Notes under the pieces: model-generated
What the model was told of the DNA's origin: nothing
The model's database searches: none
What the model saw: only the letters and a program-made list of their open reading frames with translations
Made by a program: the position numbers and the translations under genes
Assembly: GCA_941918925.1 (NCBI GenBank)
Contig: OW799237.1
Coordinates: 4,321,201-4,385,200 of the forward strand
Direction: 5' to 3'
Source: Phyto melanocephala
Lineage: Eukaryota; Arthropoda; Insecta; Diptera; Rhinophoridae
DNA length: 64,000 nt
In this document: in pieces, positions 1 through 12,380 of the stretch
Layout: each line of letters begins with the position of its first letter
How positions within the stretch are numbered: position 1 is the stretch's first letter

Positions 1-47
1 ACAGACAGACAGACAGGCAGACAGGCAGAAAGACAGGCAGACAGAAA
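1..47. repeat. ACAG/CAGG microsatellite
   Basis: Imperfect tetranucleotide run of ACAG/CAGG units at the window edge, so the true length is unknown. A similar CAGACAGACAG stretch at about 2,824-2,870 precedes the same flanking sequence, so this belongs to a dispersed repeat and is not a lone microsatellite. Confidence 0.8.
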
Positions 48-1075
48 ATTATTCCAAAAAGTAGTGTTATGTTTTCTAGACTTTATTATATCGTAAAGTA
101 GACAGAATGAGGTTATGCGTGGAACAATATATCGTGCAGATGGCCGCCGCGGCTTTGCTGGCACACACGCGATCTTTTAATGAAATTTTCAATGACCTTT
201 TTGCATAAATGCTGCGGTATTTCATTAATGCAGCGTCCAATTTCCTCTTTTAAGGCTTGAATCGTCGTCGGCTTATTCGCGTAAACCATTGACTTCAAAA
301 AAACCCCAAAGAAAAAAATCTAAAGGTGTTAAATCACACGATCTAGGCGGCCAATTCTGGTCTCAGTATTTTCATGTTGTCTCTCCAATACCCAATTAAC
401 GAACTCCCTTCGCTGTCCATGGTCAGCTGGCTGCAGTTCCTGAGTCAATTGAAGTTTGTATGCAGGAAGATGCAAATCTTTCGTCAAAATTCGCTGCATA
501 GTGGATTTGGAGACACCAATCTGCTGAGCTCGGTGTCGAATTGAGGTGGATGGAGTTTGAGCGACATCATCACGTACAGCAGCGACATTTTCGGTCAATC
601 GACCTGGTCGAAGGCGCGTTGTTGTCTTTACATTACTAACAGACCCAGTTTAGGCAAATCTATCCATTAATCTCTTTACAGTTGACTCTTTTGGAGCATT
701 ATTGTGACCCCAAATTGATCGCAATTTGTGAACTGTAGCCGCAAAACTTTCACCATTTTGGTAAAAAAATTTTACAATGAGAATGCGTTGTTCATTCGTG
801 TAGCGCTCCATTTTTACTAACCTCGTACCTTCTACTAGCAAACAATCACAATTGTTCAAATGTCAAACAATGACACTTCGAATGGCGCCAAATTTAAAAA
901 TTGCGTTCTAGTTGGGACACCCGATATAAACTGCCAACAAAATTTTTACAAAATATTTCATGTGCAGACTCAGGCTTTTTTTGTGCAAACCCAGTTCCAT
1001 GGGGGCATTGCTCCCCCCAAAATGGTCTAGTTACGCCCAAGAAAATTTACCAACAAACATCGTAGAAGTATAACA
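48..1075. repeat. Dispersed repeat copy split by a mariner insertion
   Basis: Sequence at 48-90 (AAAAAGTAGTGTTATG...) and at 925-1,075 (ATATTTCATGTGCAGAC, AATGGTCTAGTTACGCCC, AACATCGTAGAAGTATA) matches, in the same order, one continuous stretch at 2,823-3,270. The mariner relic at 91-924 separates the two parts. The outer sequence is therefore the older repeat and the mariner arrived later, with TA on both sides. No coding capacity is visible in the repeat. Confidence 0.65.
91..924 (-). mobile_element. Decayed mariner-like element, DUF4817-type transposase
   Basis: Read on the minus strand it encodes pieces of a mariner-type cut-and-paste transposase. The N-terminus (about 811 down to 650) starts MERYTNEQRILIVKFF, a DUF4817 DNA-binding segment. 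A second helix-turn-helix stretch (598-330) includes SIRHRAQQIGVSKSTMQRIL. The C-terminal end (about 350-113) has the CDLTPLDFF block in another frame and ends RGGHLHDILFHA. The catalytic DDE centre between 'FVNWVLERQHEN' and the CDLTPLDFF block is missing, so the copy cannot transpose on its own. The right end reads, on the minus strand, CGGGTGTCCCAAC; the left end has lost a matching inverted repeat. TA dinucleotides flank both ends, the usual mariner target duplication. A frameshift near 345 separates the last two blocks. Confidence 0.85.
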
Positions 1076-2822
1076 TTGATAATTAACACAGCCTTCCAAA
1101 TTTAAAAAAAAAATACATTTTTTGGGCAGACATAATTTGAATAGCCTTTATCTGGGGTGCCAATGGTATGTATAGGTTTGTCATTCCGTTTGTAATATCT
1201 AGAATATTCGTTTCCGTTTGAACTACTACTTTTGTCGTAAGTTTTCACTACTTTTTGTGTGTTATTTAATGATCCTTTAAGAATCCATAAAGCAAACATT
1301 TTGGGTGAAGTTTGACTGAAATTTCTATATACTGCAAAACAAAGGATCAATCAACCTTAAACCTTTAATCTAAACCTTCTTGATCGTGGTTATACAAAAA
1401 CAACTATTTCGTTTATTTACGTTAAAAATTAAAGCTCATAAACGAACAGATACACTCTCATTTACAGATTGATAACGAGGAGAACGAGTCCATATTAAAC
1501 TCAATTTATCTACATTTTCAATACACACAGTTCAAATCATATTTATTTTTTATTATTTTTGCAATTCTTTAACTTATTTTCAATTTTCCAAACATGGGAA
1601 AAATATTTTTTTGGATATTTTACAAAAGTGTAAAAATGTTTGTTTGTCTAAATGTTTGTGCTAAAAAAGGTCTATATTTGTATACAAATGTATTCCTTTT
1701 AGAGCATATTTGCATGCATTGTTACATACCCACATTTACATGGACACACAACCAACGTCATAATCATCGGCCAATTGAATGGCAAGAAAAACAAACAAAA
1801 TTTGTTTACCAATTCCATTGACCACGTTCGGTGGCAATTAATTGCAAAAAGGTTACACTAAAAAAACCGAAATAAAAACTTACAAAACTGAAATGAAAAA
1901 TCGTATAAATAGAAAAGCTTTAAAAAAAAAACTTCACATGTCGAAAAGTACTTATGTATGTATGAGTTATATGGATTACATGAGAAAAACCTACATCTGG
2001 CTCGTAAAACAAACACAAACGAAAAGGATGACACAAAATTAGTGACTCTATTGTGTGACTTTTTTTTACTCATCTCTTGGTTGAACACAACAAAAAGGAC
2101 ATAGAGGCCAAAAAATGAAAATGATTCGATGGTGCACACATACATACAGAGAAAAAAGGTAAAAAATATTGAAAGGGGATAAAATAACAATGAATTTGAT
2201 TTTAGAGTTTGCCAAAAAAAAATTAAGTTTTTTTTTATTGCAAATGTATGTAAATACTGTCACCATAAGGCCAGGTGAGTTAAAGGTTAATTTGAATACA
2301 CATACATGGATATTTGTAAAGCGGTATGATTTTTTCAATTTGTTTTCGTAATCCAATAAAATTAATATTTAATAAATAAAAAATTTGTAGTTTTTATTGC
2401 GATGGCAAACTAATTAAAAATGCACAGAATTTAAGTTAATAAATGCGGTGAAAATAAAATAACTGCAGGATAAAAAAAAATAAATTTTCATTTAACACTG
2501 GCTGCACCCGGTCCGCATTAATGGTCCCAACAATATTTTTGTATTGTATTAAATTTAACATAAATTCTAATATCGTTGTTAGTATACGTTAATCGTTGAT
2601 TATTATGCAATTTTATTTTTTATTTCTCTTTCTCTTGTATTTGTATATAAATTAATTTCTTAGTACCCCTCCAAAACCATTTTATTTGTATTTTTTTTCT
2701 GTTAGAAAATATAAATTATACCGCAACAAAAAATATTCTTTATCCTAATACAGGTATCGAGGTATTTATGTACCAAATTTTTATTAAAATCCATGCAGTA
2801 GGCTTTAAGCTAATTGACTTCA
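1076..2822. other. No gene seen; AT-rich spacer
   Basis: No coding signal. About 1,131-1,200 contains a short piece (TTTGTCATTCCGTTTGTAA) resembling the start region of the DINE-1-like repeats elsewhere in this window. Short ORFs at 1,594-2,356 overlap on both strands, are K/F/Y-rich and look like chance frames in A/T-rich DNA. Confidence 0.6.
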
Positions 2823-3270
2823 AGCAGACAAACAGAAAGACAGACAGACAAAAATACAAGCAGACAAAAATTCTAAAAAGTAGTGTTATGTATTCTCGAC
2901 AGCTGACTATATACACTGCAAATAAAATTTAAAAAAAATATTTCATGTACAGACACAGTTTTTTATAATCTTATTAATATACTTAGATTTTAAAATTTAC
3001 ATTGGCGTCTTGGAGTGGCAAAAGCTTAAAAATTTTTCTCTGTTGCTTAAACTTAGATTGCGGTCATTTTATATGTATAATAAATGTCAATATTTAAATT
3101 TTTAAAATTTTTGCAAAAAAAATTTCTGGAGGCATTTTTCCCCCCAGAATGGTCTAGTTACGCCCATAAGAATTTACCGAATTTAACAAATTAGATTCAA
3201 GAAGCTTCAAATTTTGTTACAGCAGAAATGAAAGACAAACATCGTAGAAGTATAAAATTTAATTACAAAA
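2823..3270. repeat. Second copy of the dispersed repeat, uninterrupted
   Basis: Same order of blocks as the copy at 48-1,075 but without the mariner. It includes a foldback-like module at about 3,003-3,165 running from ATTGGCGT to AGTTACGCCC, whose ends are inversely related. Similar modules occur at 32,357-32,472 and 42,756-42,892. Non-coding; class unknown. Confidence 0.6.
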
Positions 3271-3631
3271 GGCCATTTCGCTATGAGATGTTGCTTAACT
3301 TTCATGGCAGCTTTATTTAGCTTTAATAAATTTATGTTTAAAAGTGTAGTTAAACATAAAAAAATATTATTGATATCTTTTTGGCCAACAGGAAAAAGTA
3401 GTAGATTTAAGGTTTATTTACTTGTAATAGAAATTTAAATTCAGCTAACTGTATGACGCTCTACAGAATATAGATGTCTACAATATATTCATATAATGTG
3501 TTGATAGCCGTACAATCGTTGCAAAATTTTGGCACTACATACGATTTTATTTTGTGACTTCAGCAATATATAAATTAGTTAAACGAGAAATTACCCTGTC
3601 CCTGCACTGGGTTCTTACCTGACTATAGCAA
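3271..3631. other. No feature seen
   Basis: AT-rich sequence with no ORF above chance and no repeat partner that I recognised in the window. Confidence 0.5.
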
Positions 3632-3765
3632 CTGGGAGAAAATTACGGCTTTCGAACGATATTAAAATTTTAGGAATTTTATTATAATCTCTATACAAAT
3701 ACACAGCGAACTAGAATGTTAAAGTTAAATTTCGGTCCTGATCGAAAGCTATAATTTTTATCCTG
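3632..3765. mobile_element. Palindromic MITE, diverged copy
   Basis: Starts CTGGGAGAAAATTACGGC, ends in the inverse TATAATTTTTATCCTG. The interior carries ATAATCTCTATAC and an ACAGCGAACTAGAATG-like block shared with the copies at 41,129 and 52,092. It is one of at least seven copies of the family in this window and is older than the others by eye. Confidence 0.6.
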
Positions 3766-6700
3766 ATTTGCAGATAAGAAATCCCTTAATTTTTTTTGTT
3801 AAAAATTTTCTCTCACAAAAAATCTACAAAATTTTACAACTTGTACAAATTAAATGAGATTTATGATTTTAAGGCACCATAAAGAGTTTAGATGGGTACC
3901 TTACCTCACTGTGGAAATATAAATTTTTTATACACTAAGGACACATCAATAAAGTCACAGCTTTCACACTTTCTTACGGTGCACAGATCCATTAATTAAA
4001 CTCTTTTATTTCCAACGACGTGCCTTTGTTTGTGTTCTTTCTATGCCTTAACTGGAATAAAACAGCACAATAAAATATTTTTTCTATTGTCTGACTCTTA
4101 ACTCGTGCATTCTACTAAAGTATTACCAGATGACTTATTTGTCCAAATTATTCTAACAATATGGCATTTAACTTATGGTTTAATAAAAATTTTAATAAAA
4201 TGAATCAATTAAAATGTAATTTTTCCACGGAAAAAAATTTAACTGAACTGCCACTACCATAATATATCTCAGTTGATGAAAATTTTTGAGATTGTCAAAC
4301 TCCATATTTAAAAAAAAATTCTCATTTGATGACAAAGTCAAATTTAGAGAGCTGATAAAATTCACCTTTTTCACTAAACTGAATTACCACCACATATATT
4401 TCATATTTGTGAGATTGATTTTGTAGAAATTTTTAAAAAATTCAAGAAAAAAACTGTTTTAAATAAAATTGTAAATTAACCTAAATTCAAAATTAAACAA
4501 GAGTACTATTTTCGATCGTGTCTAAGCTAATCCATACTTCACCCACATTTACGAAAGTGTAGATTCCAAAATACCCAATCATTACAGGACGTTGGTAAAA
4601 ATTTTTTTAAACCGAATCGCTAGGCAAAGCATAGAATAAATATGCAAGTGATTATTCTTTGATTAAAAAAATATGTAAAACATAATTTTTTGCAGACGCT
4701 ATTTTTAATTTTGATTTTTCTTATGGTGTTCCGTATTAAAATAATCAATCCTTTTTTTTTTTGGTATCTATATTGGAGGGATGTTAAAAATAATACAAAA
4801 TCTTGTGTTGGCGGCCATCTTAGATATAAAATTTTCTATATTGCATTTTACTAGTCAAGGCCTTTCACATAATGCTCAATCCGCTATCTTGGGTTCAAAA
4901 AAATTTCTAAATAAAAATAAATATCAATTTGTTTTAATAGATTTTATAGTTTTTAAAATTTAATGATAAACAGATCTAGTCAAGCTCTTTCACTTGATAC
5001 AGTATAGATATTAAAAATTCGTTCCGCCATTTTGGATTCAGAATTTGTTCAGTTTGCTGTGGCCAAGTTTTATGAGGCCAAGAAATAAGTCTAAAAGTAA
5101 ATTTGAAAATTTTAATTATATATTTATAAATACATAATAAAATCATTCTAAGTTGTTTTTGTCAATAACTTTATTTATTTATTTAAATTTTGGGAACCAA
5201 GCCTCTAGGCCATAATTGGCTACAAACTTCTACTTCTTCTAACGACCCTTGACCTCTTTCTAAAAAAAAATTTTATTATAAGAGATTTGTCATTTAAATA
5301 AATATTAAAAAAGATGCCTGTAAATTATCCGAAAGCTGGAAAATTAAAAAGAAAAGAAAATTTAGAAAACAACTGCGGTCAATATACCTTTTTTGCAGAT
5401 TCCCTGTTTTGAAAAAGTTGTTCCCTGACACACAGCCAAACTAGCATTGACCAACCAAGTTAAATAGCTTCTCATTAAAGCACATTTCAATTATTTTTCT
5501 AACATTTCTTAGACAACTTTATTACTTGCACACGCAGTTACTAGCACTTACAAACATACATAAATAAAATGATCATATTTCCAAAACAACAACATATTTG
5601 CAACAAACATAAATTAAAGCAAAAGCTCAAGTACTATTACTGTCGGAGCAGTAAAAAGAGATATAAAATGAAATCAAATAAGAAAAACTTGTTAAAAGAA
5701 TTTAATTTTGAACAACAACGCCCACGATACGTGATGCCATTTCGGTTGTGTCCTAAGTGTGTGCATATGTACAATACATTTGAGAAGCTGAAATATGCTA
5801 TTTTGTATTACAATTAAGTATTTGTCATCTCTATTAGAAGATAAACCTTGAGACATTAATTAGTAAAACTGTTGCTAAATGGCAATATAATCTGGCAGTG
5901 AGACAGCAGGCTGAAGAATGGCTAGAATCCAATACAAAAAATGAAGAGACAAATTAACACAAAATTTTTAAGAGTGAGAGTATTAATCGAAAGTTAGTTG
6001 TAGTAAAATGATAACTAACGATTTAACCTTCAAAGCAATAGTTTTCATTAATGGGAATAATAATGCGTGGAATAAAATATGTGACATACTTCTTTAAGCA
6101 ACACTTTAGGCAAAAAATAAAACGTAGTTATAATTTCTCTTCTCTCTTTAATACTCTTGTGTATGTTGCAAAGTGCTACATTTTTTTACCGCATTGTTGC
6201 GTACATTAAAGCCACTGCTTCAGTGTTAGAAAAAAAATGAATGTGCCTGGGCATTCCTTTGCTTATGTTGATTAAACAAATGATTATCGAAATTTACCGG
6301 AAATTCATTAGTAGCATTTCCAGAAAAAAAATTTCTTGCACAACTGTGTAGAAAATAAAAATTATTTATTGTTCTTAACTTTTACATTTGTTTTGAAATT
6401 TCACATACATACATACAGACGTACGTACGTTCGTTCAGCAACTAAAAAAAACAACATTTTATTTTTGTTGCTTTTGTTTTTATTGTTAATTTTGTGTTTA
6501 TTTTGTTTTGTTTAAATAAAATAAAAGTCCTGAAAAAAGAACTAGTTGTATTTACGTTCTTTTTATGTACAACTGAATTTAGTACGAGCATGATGACACT
6601 CACTTAGCGCAATGCAGTAGATTTTCGAGCGTATTTGTTTTTGTTTTCATACAACAACGTGATGTGATTTTTAAAAATTTGTGCTAAATAAAAGGAAAAA

Positions 6701-7050
6701 ATAAATAAATTACAAAATTACAAAAATAAATAACATGAGTAAATACGAGTGTATGATATAAAAAGGAAGACAAAATTAATCAAAAGTGCAAGCAGAATAT
6801 AACTAAAGTAGTTGGTACGACACAGCAATAGTTTTGAGTAAAATTAAAGAGCTTTTGAAGATCTTAAATCTGCTTGATAAACGTTTTTTAAATAAAATTA
6901 ACGCCCTACAAATTTTTGACTTTATCTCGAACATGGGGCACCCTAAGAAGTTAAAGACTCTTATTAATTTTCCTAAGCGAAAAAATGCGTTAATTCTATC
7001 TATTTATCGCTAATTAATTGATATTGAATCTAGTTACATAATTTTTATTA
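3766..7050. other. AT-rich spacer with one diverged repeat pair
   Basis: No gene is supported. At 4,806-5,041 two diverged units each pair a CGCCATCTTGGATT-like word with a TAGTCAAGCCCTTTCAC-like word; a third unit is at about 26,036-26,115. Microsatellite-like ACATACATACAGACGTACG occurs near 6,405-6,430. The frames at 4,781-4,963 and 5,569-5,817 have no recognisable domain. Confidence 0.55.
4806..5041. repeat. Two diverged units of a dispersed repeat
   Basis: Unit words GCGGCCATCTTAGAT and CCGCCATTTTGGATTC occur with TAGTCAAGGCCTTTCAC and TAGTCAAGCTCTTTCAC. The same word pair returns at 26,036-26,115. No coding potential seen. Confidence 0.5.
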
Positions 7051-8123
7051 TTATACCCGCCACCAAAAAAATGGTGGGGGTATATTCATTTTGTCATTCC
7101 GTTTGTAACACATCGAAATATCCATTTTAGACCCCATAAAGTATATATATTCTTAATCGGGGTTTTATTTGATGACGATCTAGCTATGTCCGTCCATCTG
7201 TCCGTCTGTTAAAAGCACGATAGAGGTCCCATCAAAAAAACTAGTGGGCTCAAATTTTGCCAGAATATGTCTTATACACAAGGTTTGTTTGGAATAGAAA
7301 ATTGGCTAAATCGGAATATAAGGAAGAAAGTTATAGCTCGTAGTGCAAGAGTAGGTCGAAAGAACCGTGTCCTTCCAAAATCGAATAAAATGGAGTTGTG
7401 TCCACCAGCATCAACGTAGAGTCATAAAGCTCTAAATATAAACTACCTGAGCAAAAGCAATATATCTACCCAAAAATTGCCTATATGCATGCATTTTTAT
7501 ACTGCGCAGTGTATTTTTCAGTATGTTCAAAATTTAAAATCTAATAAGAGTGACAAAATTAGATCTACGATTCTGAAATTTTGCAGGAATTGCTTTATGT
7601 CAAAGACTTTCTTCTGACGGAAAATAAATGTGACACGCCCACTTTTACGCCCACCTTCCATACAACGTTTTCTCTCAAATTCTTATAATTTCTCTATAAG
7701 TCGAATAATAAAGGACTTTATTGAAACATTTAAGTTGTATTTATTAGCATAAATAACATCGACACACCTACTATAACGCCCACTTTTCACATTATCTACT
7801 GTTAATGAAATTTAAATTTATAAAACCGACAAAATTAGAGGTATGATAATAAAATTTGCTACGGAAATCCTTCTAGTCAATGTTATTGCTATGCCAGAAA
7901 ATGTAGGTGACACGCCCACTCTTACGCCCACATCCTATATAATGCTTTATCTCAAATTCATATAATTTCTCAAGGAATAAATATTTTGGAAGAATTACGG
8001 ACTATATTGAAATATCTAAGTTGTATTTATTAGCAGAAATTTTATTGACACGCTTACTTTAACGCCCATTTTCACTGAAACACTTAATTTACGAAAACAT
8101 TTTACCAGCATATCGAAGTTATA

Positions 8124-8605
8124 AAGGGTGGTTAAATTTTAAGGGCCGATGTTGATTTTGAATAAAACACAAATTATTTAGGAAATTATTATCATTTTTT
8201 TTTTAATGATAATATTTGTATGGTTCAATTATGTATGGAACAAAGTATCGGCCAAATGGCCTCCGCGACCTCAACGGCAGACCTCGATCCGATAGTCCAA
8301 ATTTTCAATAACATTGCTGATGCTCAATTGTTTGGCACGATGATGAGTCGAAGTTGACTGTTTTTTTGCCACACTATCGCGATAAACAGCAATGCTTCTC
8401 ATTTAACGAATTTACAATTTCATAGATGTTCTAACATTTTATACAGACCTGGGGCCGAATTACGGCATTAGATATCGATCGAAATTTTACTCGAACGATC
8501 GAGTATGCTTTAGGTATATAGATTCTAATAAGAGTTTTCAAATTTCGATCACGTTCGAGTGCCGTAATTCGGCCTCTGTTTTAAATTTAAAATTTAACCA
8601 CCCTC
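8124..8605 (-). mobile_element. Internally deleted mariner-like element with TIRs
   Basis: The ends are inverted repeats: AAGGGTGGTTAAATTTT on the left and AAATTTAACCACCCTC on the right, flanked by TA at 8,122-8,123 and 8,606-8,607. On the minus strand, 8,225-8,310 still encodes the C-terminus of a mariner transposase (RGGHLADTLFHT, preceded by RIEVCR with a stop). The catalytic domain is gone. It lies inside the DINE-1-like element and itself contains a palindromic MITE at 8,451-8,578. Confidence 0.8.
8451..8578. mobile_element. Palindromic MITE, CAGGGGCCGAATTACGG family
   Basis: Nearly complete palindrome: starts GGGGCCGAATTACGGCATT, ends AGTGCCGTAATTCGGCCTCTG, with internal CGAACGATCGAG. 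No ORF. It sits inside the mariner relic at 8,124-8,605 and is the youngest of three nested insertions. Confidence 0.85.
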
Positions 8606-8746
8606 TACAAAGAAAGTGATGTATATTTTATTATAAAGAGATTATTCCAAGCGATTAACAAAATAATAATTATTGTGCTTAAATGTACACAAAATTAATG
8701 GTGGGTATAAAAGATTCGGCACAGCCGAATATAGTGCTCTTACTTG

Positions 8747-10259
8747 TTTTTTTTTTTTTGTATTAACTGATTTTGATAACTTTGATCACATAAAAAAAGA
8801 AGTATTTGAAGCAGGGATGGACAAGTTGATTGATGTTAGTTGATATGATAAAGACTTGCTCTTTTAGGCCACTGTTTTTTTTTTTAATTTGTAATTTATT
8901 AAACAAATATTTAAAAATACTAGTATTCACTCTGTGGTAAAAACTCCCCAATCGTCCTTTATTTTTAGTTCGGGCGTTGAAACGGACAATCAGACGGACT
9001 TAACAGAATTATTTTTAAGCCTTATAATACTTGAACAATTTTCGTTAATATGCTCTCAGTTTAGTATTTAAATTTGCTTCAAACTATTTATATGCCACCC
9101 TCTCTTTAAAATGGTGGATATAAAAATGCATGCAACGCTGGAAAACTTTACTTTTAACATCAAAACAAACAAACAAAAAACTGACAATTGTTATATTTAA
9201 CAACTAAACACAAGTACATTAAAAAATCAGCACAAATACGCATTAATAAACATATACATTTTAACATATCTGCATACATATAGTCACATAGGAGTACATT
9301 TACAAAATAAAAATTTTGACTTGAGTAAAATATGGTGCAACATTTGGTGCACAAAAAAGTATTGCTTACTCCAAAATAAAATAAAAATTTAATGCGAAAT
9401 TGGAAAAAAATTTAGGCAGTTTCAACGGTACAACAGAACAGTTTGACCTTACATGCAGTTTAAAATATCTTTTTCGAAAATTCAAAAATAGCATTCCTAT
9501 AAAGGAATAATTTAACTTAAACACCAGAACCGAATCACACATCTCCAGCGTTTAATTATATTTTATTTGTTAACGACATTTTTGTTATTGTTTTAATTTT
9601 TTTGAGAATAAACTAATTTTATTTAAAATGATTTTTACTAAATCAAAGTTAGAAAACTTTTATTATCAAAATTTTTTTATTAACTTCTAATTTCTTAGAA
9701 AAAGATTTAATTTAAAGTTTGGTAACTACTGCTTTATTTAAATGTAATAAATAAAAACGTAAGTGTTGGTTACAAATGTTAAAAGCAATTACATTTTATT
9801 GAACAACTTACGCACACATGAGCTCAAATTAATGTTCAAACATTTTCATATGTCTGTAATAACAATAATGCTAAACATGTATCGAACCAACAATAACAAA
9901 AAAAAGCAGTTACTAAAATATTTGCATGTAAATGTTAATATGTATCACACATTAAGTTGCACGTATGTACATACATACGTACCTACATACATATAGAAAT
10001 ATTCCTTAAAGTAATTTAAAAGAAATTACGAGGTCATAGCATGGCGAACGAACCCAACCAATTTGCCACCTTTACAAAAGTATTGAAGAACAAGTTATTT
10101 GCATCAAAAGGTGTCTATATTTGGTAAAGAGAAATAAAAATTTTAAGAACACAAAGGCATCACAACCAGTAACAGTAGACTAATTATAATAAATTTCAAA
10201 AAGAAATTACCAAACGAATTAACAGTCTAGAGCAAAAAGTACTAAGAACTTTTGTTTAG
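8747..10259. other. AT-rich spacer
   Basis: No gene seen. Around 9,090-9,125 a short ATGCCACCC...GGTGGATATAAAA piece resembles an end of a DINE-like element. A TACATACATACGTACC microsatellite lies near 9,965-9,992. Confidence 0.5.
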
Positions 10260-10500
10260 TACTTCAAATAAAGTTGAGATTTATAAAATTAAGGAAACAA
10301 TTATATATATTAAATATTTATCATTAAAAACATATTCTAGCATTTGAAATTTTTTTCGAACTTAAGTTCGAATTTTACGTACTTAAAATAAAGTTACGAT
10401 CTATAAAATTAAGATAAAATTATATATATTAAATATTTATCATTAAAAACATATTTTAGCATAAAAAAATGTTTTTCGAACTTAAGTTCGAATTTTCGAA
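10260..10500. repeat. Tandem duplication, two units of about 120 bp
   Basis: Unit one starts ACTTCAAATAAAGTTGAGAT at 10,260 and unit two ACTTAAAATAAAGTTACGAT at 10,381. Both contain TATATATTAAATATTTATC and end with the 14-bp palindrome TTCGAACTTAAGTTCGAA. No coding role is apparent. Confidence 0.85.
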
Positions 10501-10895
10501 CTTCAAGAAAAATGTTGTAATTTTAATTACCATTACAATTTACATAAAAAATTATAATATTTTTTGGATTTATTGAAAATTTTCTATGTTCGAATTTTGA
10601 ATGTCTTATAGCATTAACCAAAATCATACATATTCTTGTAAATGCCACTCCTGAATACATAACCAATTTTTTTTAATATTATTAAGGATATAAGACATAA
10701 TTTTTTGTTCATTTTCCTTTTTGTATTAAATATTTCGTACTACACCCATGATCTACACCTTTGCACCTATAATCTATTCAATATCGTATGTAAATTTTGT
10801 TAAAACATTTTTGCTTATGTCATTGTCTTTTTTGGAAAGATGTTTCCTTTTTTGTGTGTGTTTTTTTTTTTTTTTTTTTTTTTTTTGATAAAGGA

Positions 10896-10996
10896 CAGAA
10901 GCCGAAGTACGCCATTCGAATGCTTTCGAAATTTTACACGAACGAATTAATTAGAATTTTTAATTTTCGATCCCGTTCGATTGTCGTAATTTTCTT
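10896..10996. mobile_element. Palindromic MITE, diverged copy
   Basis: CAGAAGCCGAAGTACGCC at one end and GTCGTAATTTTCTTC at the other; internal GAAATTTTACACGAACG and TTCGATCCCGTTCGA match the family core. It lies just after a 29-bp T-run. Confidence 0.65.
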
Positions 10997-11050
10997 CAAG
11001 GTTTTTTTTTGCATACAAATTTAGTACTAAATTAGAGAAAATTCAAAGAC

Positions 11051-11159
11051 CTGAGGGCAAATTACGGCATTCGAACGTGAATGAAATTTTAAAACTTTTA
11101 CCAAAAGTACAGCTGGAGAAAAATTTCGATCATGACCACATGCCGTAACTTTTCCCCTG
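11051..11159. mobile_element. Palindromic MITE, diverged copy
   Basis: Starts CTGAGGGCAAATTACGGC, ends TGCCGTAACTTTTCCCCTG, with ATTTCGATCATGACCAC inside. Only 55 bp separate it from the copy at 10,896-10,996. Confidence 0.7.
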
Positions 11160-12380
11160 TACAAATTGTGAAAATTATCTTTTGCTAAATTACATAAGTT
11201 TTCCATGATATCACTAAACATTATAATGTTAATTTAATTTCAAGTAAAACTCCTAAAATTTAGATTTTTGTTTCATTAAGTGCACTACAACATTTAGTAT
11301 TTATCTTAAAAGGACTGTTGATACCATATTTGTAAATGAAAATTTTTCTTTACACTCTATGCAAGCGATTTTAAAACACAAAGACTAAAGAAGGGACACA
11401 TTTTCATTAAAAAAAGTAAACGCTATTAATTTAAAAAATAATTGATTGGTTAGGTATTACCGAATTTAAAAATCCAGTTAAAATTTTTAATGATCGAAAA
11501 TCATAGAAAAATTTACACAAACCCAGTCTACAGTCTTCAAACACCATTTGTTGCAAATCACTTTTACCTCTAACTGTAAATTTCTATAATTGTAGCTCAT
11601 AACAAAGTTAATATTTATACAAAATAGTCTGTCTGTGTGGCTGTGTGTGTGCATGGAAAAGTTTAGCCATACATGTATGACATCATTTTCCTCATCATTA
11701 TCATGATAAAGAAGGAAAACTTTCTTTCCGTTTCCTTCTACAAAAAGGGCAGGAGAGTGTTTGTAAGTGCGTAAGTACATTAGTGTGTAATGTTACGTAT
11801 GTTTTTTTATATGTGTATATGTGCCAGTAATTGCGAGTGTACGCTAAAGTGTATTTTAAGTTCATTTAAGTAGTGGTTACAAATTATTAACTAATTGCGG
11901 TCTAATTTATGTTTTTTGTTGAAGACTTCTTTCTATCAGCTGAACATAAGGGTACATATTTTACAAATATGTACATACATATGTCTGTTTGTATGTTTAT
12001 AAGTTTATTACTTAAATGGGTAAAAGTTTTTTTATATAAGTATACATATATATTGATGTCTTTATAGTTGTTGTTACTTTGACGTTTGCAACTTTTACGT
12101 ATAAATCTCATATTAAGTACAAAAAGAAAAACTTTGGTTTTTGCACAGTCAGTCTCCAAAATTTATTGATTTTTATGCGTAATAATAAAAACTTCCTTTA
12201 ATGGGTGGCATATAAAAAGAAAACAAATTATATTTAGTAGATTGAAATGCAGCAAAAAAAAGTATTTCTTGTGGTTACTTTCACAATATAAAGTTTTGGT
12301 TTGTTTCATGATGTGTATTTTACTTCTAATAGTTAATGATCGTTTAAAAGCTAAAAAGACCTGCGTAAAATATACACTAA
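11160..12380. other. AT-rich spacer
   Basis: No gene is supported. Frames at 11,487-11,780 and 11,902-12,159 (minus) lack any known domain and are rich in TGTGTG/TATGTA-derived residues. Confidence 0.5.

Larger units (their letters stand above)
7051..8746 (+). mobile_element. DINE-1/INE-1-like non-autonomous Helitron-type element
   Basis: It starts TTATACCCGCCACC followed by TTTGTCATTCCGTTTGTAA, a CCCCATAAAGTATATATATTC block and repeated TCCGTC words, all typical of fly DINE-1/INE-1 elements. The 3' end has the hairpin ATTCGGC-ACA-GCCGAAT followed by ATAGTGCTCTTACTTG, and ends next to a T-run. The interior has two tandem units of about 280 bp (about 7,550-8,100) bearing GACACGCCCACTTTTACGCCC-like motifs, also usual in this family. 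There is no Rep/helicase ORF, so it depends on helper proteins. A mariner relic (8,124-8,605) is inserted in it. Confidence 0.85.

Noticed and set aside
1594..2356. Overlapping ORFs on both strands (60-110 codons)
   Set aside because: K/F/Y/N-rich chance frames in AT-rich DNA; no domain, and the strands overlap each other.
5569..5817. 82-codon ORF with a CPKCVHMYN-like word
   Set aside because: A single Cys pair is not enough for a zinc finger; no family recognised and no flanking gene signals.
10260..10500. CRISPR-like array
   Set aside because: Only two units of about 120 bp, no short repeat-spacer pattern, and the genome is eukaryotic.
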